From Rhipidocladum racemiflorum (taxonomy: Eukaryota > Streptophyta > Magnoliopsida > Poales > Poaceae): a stretch of 64,000 bases of DNA. Location of the stretch: the NCBI GenBank assembly GCA_036346355.1, contig CM070581.1:8370001-8434000 (forward strand), given 5' to 3'. A program made the translations under genes and the position numbers. Numbering within the stretch: position 1 is the first letter of the stretch; the number at the start of each line of letters is the position of its first letter. Shown one piece after another: positions 46,501 to 57,600 of this stretch. A model generated the notes under the pieces. That model searched no databases. It had not been told where the DNA came from and worked only from the letters and a program-made list of their open reading frames with translations.

Positions 46501-47068
46501 TCTTTCTCCCAAACAAATACACGTACAGGCCAGCCCAAGGTTGAAGAAGCAACTGTTCACTTGCCACGTGGCGGCCTGCGGTTGGACGGCTTATACGCGA
46601 AAGTTCCGCCCTAGAGAAAAATAAGGAAAAATGGCCTAAAAATTCCGGAAAAATTCCTAGAGCCATTTTGGATTATTTGGAACTCAATGAAACTGGTTTG
46701 GTTGAATTTGGATGATTTTTGTGGAATTGGATATTCGGGCGCGGATCGCAAGCATTAAACAAAAGCCGCGCGAGATAAAATAGGAACGGATGTCCAAAAA
46801 TCCGGGGAATGATTCCTAAAATCATTTCGGAATATTTGGAACATTTTAGAAGTGGTTTGGAGATTTTTGGAGCACTTTTGGACTCGGGTGAATTTTCGGG
46901 TCCCGGCGGGGACTGAAAAACCCGATTTTTCGCCCGGGAGGGAATTAATTCCCAATTTCGAAGGGGAATGGATGACAGGTTATTATAAACACCAAAGAAA
47001 CTCCAACTTTTGAATTTACTTCATTTAAATTAGGTTTTTCTCCAGAAAGCCAAAACGAGGATGTTACA
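43595..47068 (-). repeat. 5' LTR of the Tekay-like element
   Basis: TGTGAGACC...GTTACA on +, paired with 34282-37764. The target duplication AACAG follows at 47069-47073. It differs from its partner mainly in a GC-rich patch at about 45630-45790. Confidence 0.95.
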
Positions 47069-47073
47069 AACAG

Positions 47074-47345
47074 TAGCAGTCAAATCAAATGACAGTCTTT
47101 TCGCTTAATTAGTTTATAAATTAAATCCTAAAGCATATAAAATTTATAATTTAATAACCAACAAACTAAATTGTACATAACCCTTAGATAATATATGTCA
47201 CACATAATTAAATTCTCAAATTTCTTTTAGGACCTAATTAGGAAAAAAAAATCAAATATTGAGAATATTTGAAATCTTCTATAGAAAATTTATCCGAGAG
47301 CAATCTAGAACATTAAGAGCCAACTCCTGCTGTGAATCGATCGAG
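47074..47345. other. AT-rich intergenic sequence
   Basis: No gene or repeat recognised. It is the right flank of the Tekay-like insertion. Confidence 0.5.
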
Positions 47346-47904
47346 ACTAGATTTTTATTATCTTCCTTTTTCCTTGGTAATTGAGACTTAATTGGTTTAA
47401 TTTCTTGTTGCATTTGCACCCCTAAATAACTTTATATAACATGAGTAACTAAAATGTACAAGATAATGACGTTTAAAATCCTGTCAAATAGGAATAATGA
47501 CACAACATGCATCAACAATATTTGGTATCACATTTAGGAACATGCATGTCTAAGGTATTGCATCATACCTAGAATATAAAATAACGAATGAATCATAACT
47601 TAAATTGAATTATTACAAACAGTCGACTAGATTTTTATTCTCTTCCTTTTTCCTTAGTAATTGAGCCTTAATTGTTTTAATTTCTCGTTGCATTTGCACC
47701 CCTAAATAACTTTATATAACATGAGTAGCTAAAATGTACAAGATAATGACGTTCAAAATCCTGTCAAATAGGAATAATGACACAACATGCATCAACAATA
47801 TTTGGTATCACATTTAGGAACATGCATGTCTAAGGTATTGCATCATACCTAGAATACAAAATAACAAATGAATCATAACTTAAATTGAATTATTACAAAC
47901 AGTC
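47346..47904. repeat. 280-bp tandem duplication
   Basis: Two head-to-tail copies, 47346-47625 and 47626-47904, each starting ACTAGATTTTTATT and ending ATTACAAACAGTC. They differ at only a handful of positions, so the duplication is fairly recent. No coding capacity. Confidence 0.95.
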
Positions 47905-50352
47905 AAACTCGAGGTGTCTAAAACATGTAGGAACTCTTTACAATGCTGGCAAGCTACACGGAGCTCATTCAGGCAAGTCGCCCTTCGACCATGTCTTATG
48001 AACTGATTTTGTGGGATGTTGATTATTTTGAAATCTTTGCATGTGAACCAAAAATGATTTCTAAAAAAGATTAAAACATGTCAAGTGGATCAAATGTGAT
48101 CCAATGAATGAATTTGATGAGACTGGAATAGAGAGGTCCAGTGGTAAAACCATAACCCAGATAGAGTTGTGGAGATATTTGGTGGGTAAAGGAATTTAGG
48201 GTACGAACAACCCAGTTAGGGATGTTGTGAAAGTCAGGACTCCTATACATAGGATATCATTTAAGGATGTAACCAAACTGATACTTACTTCAAAAGTGGC
48301 ACAAACCGTGCTGACCATAGACCTGGAATGGGACGGGCTGAACTAAGTAACCAACAAGTAGCTGACTCTACCACGGGTGAGAAGGTGACTGTTGCTAGGG
48401 GTGAGCAGTCACCCTAGGGCGAGACGTCAAGGGAGGGGTCTCAACCCACGAGCCTTTGGTGAGGCGAGGTGGTACTAGGCAGAGGTCAGAGTACAGTTGG
48501 TCAAAGGTTCTATTTCCTTGGCTTAGTCGTGCGCCAAAGGTAGCGCATACTTTGGCCAGATATTATAAGCCAAGTGATGCTATGGACAAAGCAATACACC
48601 TCTGATTAGAGTTAAGAATGTGATATCACTCCTAGCTTCTGAGTTTGGAAGTGTGTCGTGTGGATTTTCCTCTAACACAGGTTGTAATATCCCATGCGCT
48701 CTGCCATCAGTAGATTTCTAAATTAAAACATGACCTTTTTCAACTAATGGGTATGTGATGGATATTTTCGTTGAAGAGTTACTTTGGAATTTCGGATTGG
48801 TGGCCGAAGGTACATGGCTTAGTGGCTGAAGGTACCTGCCTTGGTGGCCAGGAGGATATATATGAGTATATAAATTCATGCATTAACTTTTCGTGGCTTG
48901 CTGAGTACTGGAGTACTCAGCCTTGCTTTGTTGTTGTTTTTCAGATAGGTCATCCATGCTAATTATAATTGAGTAGATGCTGATGTTCAGTATTGACTAA
49001 GTGCTGTTGATGCTGCTAATGATGGGCTACACCTACGTGAAAATTGGAGACCATGACTTTGTGAAGTTGAAGATAGGGGTGTAAGTGGGTGCAGGTTGTC
49101 CGCCAGTCCACTAAACCCACTTTATAATACACAGTAAGTGGACCCCCGCATATAAGTTTCTATTTTTAAGTGGACTCAAGTGAACACCCACATAACCCGC
49201 AAGTTAGCCTACATAGCCCGCGCTTCTTATCTCCATCCCTACCCCTGTGCCTCTCTGAGGCTTCAACAAACGACGTAGCGCACAAGGATGGGGCACCACG
49301 ACGTGTGTGCACATCATCAACGATGACATGCCTTACCTCAAGATCGATGCCAAGCGTCGACCGTGGCACTTGCAGCCACAGGCGCCACCAGCATAGAAGC
49401 TGGAGGAGAGCCTTGCAGCTAGTGAGTTGGCATCTGGTCTTTGGAAATCTCCTCAGCAGCCGATTCTTGCCTGTCGTCTTTCCCTTTTTTTCCTTTGGCT
49501 TGGCCGCTTGCCCAGTCATACTTTGAGAAGCAGATTTAGAAAACATGAACTGGGCAGTTGATCAGAAACACACAAATGAACAATCTAACAGGCCAGTGGA
49601 ACACCACAATGTCTCCCAACTTCTTCAAACATTCAGCAGGGTGATCAGTACGTTACAGTATTGATTTGAACAAACCCCAACTTCTCATCTGAAAATAAAT
49701 TTGCCCTCATTACTCATTAGCATACTAACAGAATAAATAGGATTTGATTGACACAAATCGCAATCTTATGTTCCAATCTATTCACACAAATCATACAACA
49801 ACCTACGCACCAAAAGATAAAAGGAATCAAAGCATCGGGAAGAAATCCAAACCATCGGGAGAAAAAAATTCAACAAAAAAACTAAAGAAATCAGCACTGG
49901 AACAACAATCTACAACAAAGAGGAGCGTTATGACCGCGAACAACATTCTACGACGAACAGGAACGAACATGGGCTGTAGCTGCAGTGGTCACCCACGAAG
50001 CCCGCCAAACTGCATAGTGTCATGGGACCTGCAAATCGTTGCCCACAAAACACCTTGTGGCTGATGTGGGCTTTTGCGGACTGACCGCAGGCTAGCCCAC
50101 TTACATCCTTAGTTGAAGACCATCGGGAGGGAGGAACTAGAGTCCTATAATGGATAAGCGGATGGTGTAGTCTACACCGTAGTCCGACCTAAGGATGCAC
50201 TATATGTGATCTATGAATAAGGTGTTGTCTACCAAACGGTGAAAGATTCTATTGGCGTATGCCGCTGTTTTCCTTAGCTGATCCTAGCGTAACTGTGTTC
50301 TATGATAATCTCTGATGTGTTTGACCTGGTTGGGCAAAGCGGGGGCGTCACA
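47905..50352 (+). mobile_element. Old LTR remnant, interrupted by a hAT element
   Basis: Non-coding sequence with LTR-like features. TGTAATATCCCATGC near 48683 resembles LTR starts of Ty3/gypsy elements. The palindromic GAGTACTGGAGTACTC at about 48902-48917 is a phrase I recall from grass LTRs. The right end GGGGGCGTCACA closes at 50352. The left limit is unclear and no target duplication was found, so it is a degenerate fragment. The piece after the hAT element (50120-50352) continues the piece before it. Confidence 0.45.
49074..50111. mobile_element. Non-autonomous hAT element
   Basis: 1,038 bp with ends TAGGGGTGTAAGTGGG and, inverted from the right, TAAGGATGTAAGTGGG; the similarity extends inward (GTCCGCCAGTCC against GCGGTCAGTCC). 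It is flanked by the perfect 8-bp duplication GTTGAAGA (49066-49073 and 50112-50119), the hAT signature. Frames inside (to ~126 codons) show no transposase similarity, so it depends on an enzyme made elsewhere. Confidence 0.88.
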
Positions 50353-51663
50353 ATATTAATCATCGTCAATAATATATTGTCGAGTTAGTAATGCAGTTGT
50401 ATACTTATATTTTTCGTAGTTTTGCAAATTGCAATAATGCAGTCGAGGAGCGTGAGGAGGGGCATTGGAGCAGAGCTGCAGACTGACTACGACTAAGGTC
50501 TAAGGGACGAGGAGGTAAGGTAAGGTAATGTATATAAATATATAAAATATTGTTGTTAATTTCACTAATTTCACTGATTCCGGGGGTTGGGAGGTTGAAT
50601 CCATCGAGATGGAGGTGCAATCGAGGGGGGGGGGGGGAGGAGGTAGTGATGTCGATCCAGCCCCCCAATCCTAGCTTCTATGTCTAGCACCGTCACTGCT
50701 TCCTTCTCCACCTCTATCACCCCTTCCTCCTCCCTTCTTGCTGGCCTATTCCAAGTCATTGTCTAGTTGCCCATCCGGCCCGCTGAGTTGGTCGTCTAAT
50801 CCGTCGCGTCTAGCTTTGGCCAGCCTGTGATTATTGTCTAGGTCGGTCGGCCGCGTAGGCCATCCATTATAGCCAAATAGCGGCGACACCCCTGCGCCTA
50901 GCCTAGCTCCTTAGCGGTGCCTAGGCGGCCACTTAGGAGAACACTGTTTGAGTTTGAGCTCACCCTCTATTTTTATCCTAGCTTCGCCACACCCTCTATT
51001 TTCATCCTAACTTCGCCACTGGTTTCGCCCCTACTAGCACATATCATTGAATGAATTTGGAAATAGCCAAAGGGGAGGGGCATATAAAGAAAAGAGGGTG
51101 AAAAGTAAATTGTAGAGTGTTATGTATTTAGAAATAAAATTTGAAAGTTAGAATGGCATGTATTCAGGAACAGAGTGAGCAATAAATCCCCAAGATCTTG
51201 CAAGATTTGTATATATATATTTTTCTTTTTGCCCTCCTATATTCCTATACACAATATTTTCTTTTGCTCGTAGCTTTTGTTGGGAGAAGAAGAAAATCGT
51301 CTGAGAAGTGCGAGCTGTTCGCAGTTTGCTGCATAATTTGTTGCTGTTGAGAAGAACGAGGAAAAAAAGAGAAGAGGAACGCTTGTCCCAACAAGGCCCA
51401 TGTTCGTAGGTTACTAACTCCATACAGAAAATTGTGTAAATTCAGGCTGAACCAAGGATTGGGCCCGATGTGTAAGTCGTGGCGGGCCCAGCTACTGTCC
51501 ACAACTCAGCGCAGAAATTTCTTCTATCTGGAAGGCGGAAAGCCCAAACCGCAGGTCTGCAACTACGCGCCAATCCGCTTCCCAAAACAACGGCCTACTC
51601 GCCGCAAACCACACCGTCTCCGTTCCCTCTCCAATCCCTAGGGTTCGTAGCCTTTGAATTTGC
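50353..51663. other. Intergenic region and NAGS upstream sequence
   Basis: 50353-51420 holds no recognisable gene; a G run is at 50625-50638. From about 51460 the sequence becomes GC-richer with GGGCCC motifs (51461-51466 and 51484-51489). This stretch probably contains the promoter and 5' UTR of the NAGS gene. No clear TATA box. Confidence 0.45.
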
Positions 51664-54600
51664 ATGGCCTCGTCGGTCGCCGCCGCGCGCCTCGCCGGCG
51701 GGGTGTTGCGGCCGGCGGCTCGGGATGCCGCCGCTGCCGACCGGGCCCTCCCATTCGGGAGCCTGCGGCTTCCCACGCCGCGCCGGCGGAGGCGCGGCGT
51801 CCGGTGCTGCGGGGTTGGGAATCCCGGTGGGGGAGGCTTGGCTGCGCGGGAGGAGTTCGTGGGGTTCTTCCGGGAGGCGTGGCCGTACATCCGGGGCCAC
51901 CGCGGGAGCACCTTCCTGGTCGTCATCTCCAGCGAGGTCGTGTCGGGGCCGCACTTCGACGGCATTCTGCAGGTATCGGGAATGGGATGATTGCTTAAGT
52001 TTCGGGTTTGGAGTGCTTTTAGATTAGTATGATGATTTGTTCAGATTAAATTGCATGCGACCTCTTTAGTCCTAGGGGTTCGAATAGTGAATTTGTTTTA
52101 GTTGCGCTATACTAATTGTCCAACATAACTTTTATCACAAATGATTCAACCAAAGTAATTAAGCCATAATAGCCATTTGTCAGCAAGAGATTATATCATT
52201 ATAAGACATTTCTTGAGCAGGCTGGACCATATGGTTCACTCGACTTTATTAACATGGATGAGAATTGAGGGATCAGAATGAAAAATAACTTTGTTAGTTT
52301 GGTAGGTAGGAGGATTGAGGGTCTCCTATGAATGTGGATTCAAGACTCTAAATGGCATCAACATGACTAGGAAAAAAGAGCACAAATCATCGATTTACCT
52401 GTCAGGAATCTGAAAAAAATATTGTGTTCACGTCACCGAGGCTTATGTCGTTATGGTTATGCCACAATTTATCTTCTGTCGTTGTCATCAAATTTTAAAG
52501 TGTTATGGATTCCTAGTCATCAACTACATTACATTTTCTATATTACGCAGGATATTTCACTTCTTCATGGCCTGGGCATTAAATTTGTTCTTGTTCCAGG
52601 AACACATGTCCAGATTGATAAACTCTTGTCAGAAAGAGGTCATTCCTTACACCACCCTTCTGGGTTTCTTCGCCGTTCATTTTTAATCTGTTACTCTTAT
52701 TTGGACATATATGTATGCTAATAAAAGTGGCTATGCCATTGATAAAGATTGGGTTTTTTAATTCTTATGTGTGGATTTCTATATTTATCCGAGTTTACAA
52801 CACAACATAGGTGGGATCTTCAGCATATACACAAAAACTGCCAAAACAACTAAAGGATAATTTAGTAGCTGTAGCACATGATTGTGCTGGATGACTAGAA
52901 ATTCAGCAGAACTCATATTTCATATCTTTAGGAAGTGCAACATGTGAACATTTATTTTATCATTGGCTGCTCCACTTCCCTCACAAAGCTTCCAGTTAAT
53001 TATCCCATGTGATTAGCAGAGTGATTTTGAAACTGAGAGTAGCCTGACCATAATCGTTAGTTTATATGTAGATTATGATGAAGCACATTAGTTGAAAACT
53101 GAAACTTTATCAGTCCTTTTGTCAGTGATGATGATGCGGAGAATGGTTCTTTTCTGCACTAATATTTGTCCTTCTCTTTTGCTAACTTTGGTAGCCTTTT
53201 TTTTAAAACTATATTTCTAGTATTTCCTTGTAGTGCATGTGCTCAGCTTATGAAGTTTCCTGTAGGAAGGAAGGCTAAGTATGTTGGTCAATACCGAGTT
53301 ACTGATTCTGATTCATTAGAGGCTGCAATGGAGGCAGCTGGCAGAATACGGTTAACGATAGAGGCAAAGCTTTCTCCTGGTCCTCCAATGTTGAATCTAC
53401 GTAGACACGGTATTATTGGACGTTGGCATGGTATTGTGGATAATGTTGCAAGTGGCAACTTCCTTGGTGCTAAGGTGAATATTTATATCTAACCGAGCTT
53501 CTTCCAAAATATATACTCTTCATCTGATTATTTTGCAAATATTGTGTAGCATATGCTCTGTGCAGCTTTTATACATGTAATAGCTCCACAAGAGAGAACC
53601 GTATTTTTCTTTTCTTCCACTTTGTCACCTCAGAGATGAATTGTGGAGTTTTTATTTAAGTACTACAATTGGTGATATATAATGAGAGGCTTCTTGGTTA
53701 CTCTGAAGCAATCCTTGCGGTAGGATTGTGAAAGATACTATAGAAACCTCGCAGCAGGAGATGGCAAACTCCTTTGAGCTATGGTTTAATTGGTGATAAT
53801 CACTTGATCAGTCCCTTTTTCACTTTAATTTTTTGTGTAAGTTTGGAAATTCAGATAGATATGTAATCCAAACTGAAAATTTATTAAATAACAGTTTCTC
53901 TTCTCTTCACATAATTCATACTCTCTCCGGTTACAAATAGTTGTCGTTTTGGACATCGACATAGTCTCCAAAACAAAATTTTGACCGCTAATTTCTATTA
54001 TAATATATTTTATAAAACCCAATAAAATTATATTATTATCAAAGTACTTTTGAGACAAATCTTCACATATGATTTTCATATATCCAATTTAAATATTTAA
54101 AAAGGATATTGATAGTCAAAGTTTTGAAAGTTTGACTGTACCTATATCCAAAACGACAACTATTTGTGACTGGAGGAAGTAGTTCTGATCAACAGAGAAT
54201 TTCTTTAGGATATATTAATTAGAGTTTATCAAACTGTGAACTTTCACAAATCACAATAATTTGCTAGTGTTTAACTCGGTCTATTTCAATAAATTTTATA
54301 TATCACTCTGTACTTCACGAGGACACAAATTTCTTTTTTATTTTAAAAGAAACATAATTTTATATTTTCATTTTCATTTTTATTTTGCCCATATTTTAAA
54401 AGGACTCATTTAACCTTTTTGAAATTATTTTGCTTCATGTTCTGCTCTTAAGATTATGGATACGGAATCTGGTACTCTGGACATTTAAGCGCTGGATGGT
54501 TTTGGTTGAAAGTTGAAGTGTCGAAAATAGTAAACTCTCCTTTTCTTGCACTAAAAGTTGTTCCTCACTGACAGTAATACCATGTTCAAGTCATTGTGTT

Positions 54601-57600
54601 ACTTGCAACTTGTGAGGCATTGCCTTTGTAGAGAACTATTTGTTACTAGAGTTTCCCTATATGTCTATTGGAGACAGTTGTAATGTGCATGTGCATGGGT
54701 GTGCTTGCATGTTATTTTTGTTTATCTGTTCACTGTCTTTTGTCCTTTATAACTTCCGCTGAACTAAGGTTGGCTGGACGTCCGGCAATACTGAATTTAT
54801 GTAACTATTTTTCTTTGGCAGAGAAGAGGGGTAGTTAATGGTATTGATTATGGATTCACTGGCGAAGTTAAGAAAATAGATGTTTCACGGATAAAAGAAA
54901 GACTTGATAGTGATAGTATAGTTGTTGTGAGCAATATGGGATACTCGAGCTCGGGAGAAGTGTTAAATTGCAAGTATGTTATTTCTCTATCCCTTATTCA
55001 TTTTCATTTTTTTATGATTATATGCGCATATTGTTATTCTTATCGCTAAGTTACGCACAAATATGATATGAAAAATATTTGAAATGTCAAAGTTGCTAAA
55101 GAACGAAAACACCATCTGCTTGTTTGTATATATTGCGGCTAACCTACTAAACAAAATTGCTTTGCCTTGTTTGGAAACATTCAGCACTTACGAAGTTGCT
55201 ACTGCGTGTGCTTTAGCCATTGAGGCAGATAAACTTATCTGCATTGTAGACGGTCAGATATTCGATGAGCATGGACGAGTCATTCATTTCATGTCTCTTG
55301 AGGAAGCTGATATCTTGATCAGAAAGCGTGCTAAGCAAAGTGATATTGCTGCAAATTATGTCAAGGTCGTGGATGAAGAGGGTAACAATTCTTTGCACAA
55401 GGAAGACCATGAACCGTCTTTGAACGGAATGGATCATCTTAATGGGTATGCGGCTTCTTTTCAAAATGGTTTGGGTTTTAACAACGGAAATGGCATTTAT
55501 TCTGGTGAGCAAGGGTTTGCTATTGGTGGTGAAGAGCGATTAAGCAGGTCAAATGGCTATCTTTCTGAGTTGGCTGCAGCAGCATATGTATGCCATGTAA
55601 GTGTTTCACCTTTCACATGACATTCGTTATTCTGTTAATTCCGTGGTTTCGGTTCAAGATTGTTAGTTACAGGGCATGACATGCATATTTCCTTCTATCG
55701 GAAATGATGTCCTCTACAGAGTGGCAAAACTGTTAGCTGAAATTGCTAGTTTGAATTAGAGTTCTTGTTTAATTTAGTTGTTTGTGTGATGCTCATGTGC
55801 TATGTGCCTATGTCATATTGGATCCACGTGTGTTTGTGGGCCTCGCGCCACTGGTGACCGTACCTTTGGGGTCGAGCATTTGTTGTCCGCACCGATCACG
55901 CAAGCCTTAAATTCTTGCTGGAGCAGGCCCTGATTACACCCCCACAACAACACTGGCTCAGCAAGCTTATGGGCTTTGATTTCAGGGTGGAGTTCAAACC
56001 GGGTAGGGCAAACAAGGCAGACGATGCTCTTTCCTGTTGCGAGGAGGTGACTCTTGTTTGTGTGGCCTTATCAGCACCCCAGCTGCTGGCTGCCGAACGC
56101 TGGCGGGAACGCCTCTGAGCGGATCAAGAGGTCCTCCAGCGCTGCGCGCCTGCGCCAAACTCCAACAGCAACAACCGTCAGGAGACGCCACACCAGCGAC
56201 ACCAACTTCTTCCGAACGGGACAGTCAGGGGTCACCAAGGGCGCCGACAGAACCGACCACCACACCCCCTTCCAAGGCATAGCACATTGTCTGGCACATC
56301 CGAGATGGTCTTCTCCTCTGCAACAACTGTCTCGTGGTGCCCGATAAGTCACCACTAATCCCTGAAATCGTGGCAGCCGTGCATGAGTTAACACATCAGG
56401 GGGTGCACAAAACGCTCCATCGCATTCGACAAGCTTACTTTTGGTCCCACCAACGGCGTACAGTTGAAGAATACATTGCGCGATGCACTGTCTGTCAACG
56501 CCACAAGTCCAGTTCGCTATCACCAGCAGGGCTCCTTCAACCACTTCCGATACCCCATCAGGTATGGACGGACATCTCGATGGACTTCATCGTTGGCCTT
56601 CCAAAATCGCAGGGAAAGACGGCCATTTTAGTGGTGGTCGACCGTTTGTCCAAATATGCGCACTTTATGCCATTTGCCAAACCTTCCGCAGCTTCCGTGG
56701 TGGCAAACCTTTTCTTCGACAACGTCGTCCGCTTGCACGGCATGCCCGAGTCTATTGTCTCTGACCGGTATCCGATCTTCACCAGCGCATTCTGGCAAGA
56801 ACTCCTCAAACGGTGCGGTACTACACTCCTCATGTCCACGGCGTATCACCCGCAAACAAAGGGCAAACGGAGGTGGTCAACAAAACAGTGGAGATGTACC
56901 TCCGGTGCTTGACAGCAGACAACCCCCATACTTTGGTACGTTATAGGCGGAATTCTTCTACAACACTTCCTTCCATACGGCCCACCGCATGATGTCGTTT
57001 GAGTTAGTCTATGGGCGACCGCCTCCACCACTGCTTCCTTACAACCAAAAGGCTACGGTCGTGGAGGCCGTCGACGGGAATCTCGCCGACCGGGATATGC
57101 TTCTTCAACGCGCACATCAACATCTTCTCCAGGCCCAGAACAGATGAAACAATATTATGACTCACATCATCGGGAGGTAACCTTCAAGGTCGGCAACTGG
57201 GTCTGGCTTCGCCTACAACGACACCGGCAACAAACCATGCGTTCATCAGTTACGAGCAAGCTATCTTCCCGCTTCGTCAGCCCATACCAGATAATTGAAC
57301 GCGTTGGTCAGGTGGCATATCGCCTTCAATTACCGGAGATGGTTCGGATTCACAAAGTTTTTCATGTATCGCTTTTGAAATTCTACAAAGGCGATCCGCC
57401 AAACACAACACCACCACTACCGTTGGATCTAACACCCAACACCGACACGGCAACTAAGGAGCCTCATCTCGTTTTAGACCAAAGGTTCATCAAGGGCTGC
57501 CGTCAATTCCTAATTCAGTGGCAGCACGAATCAGTCGACATGGCCACATGGGTTCCGGCATCATATCTGCGCAACACATGCCCCAACTTTTCGCTTGAGG

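Larger units (their letters stand above)
34282..47068 (-). mobile_element. Ty3/gypsy chromovirus, Tekay-like, with very long LTRs
   Basis: A 12.8 kb element in reverse orientation. The two LTRs (34282-37764 and 43595-47068, ~3.48 kb each) are nearly identical. The perfect target-site duplication AACAG is at 34277-34281 and 47069-47073. On the minus strand the order is 5' LTR, primer-binding site for initiator tRNA-Met, an extra ORF, gag, protease, reverse transcriptase, RNase H, integrase with a chromodomain-like tail, polypurine tract, 3' LTR. Long LTRs, tRNA-Met primer and integrase C-terminal chromodomain together suit the Tekay/Del clade of plant chromoviruses. Near identity of the LTRs indicates a recent insertion, yet pol has a stop and frameshifts. 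Confidence 0.93.

Noticed and set aside
34282..47068. 3.5-kb direct repeat read as a segmental duplication
   Set aside because: The copies end in TG...CA-type termini, have a primer site and polypurine tract inside them and share the AACAG duplication, so they are LTRs of one element.
49166..49546. 126-codon minus frame in the hAT element
   Set aside because: No hAT transposase or other domain similarity. The frame is confined to the non-autonomous element.
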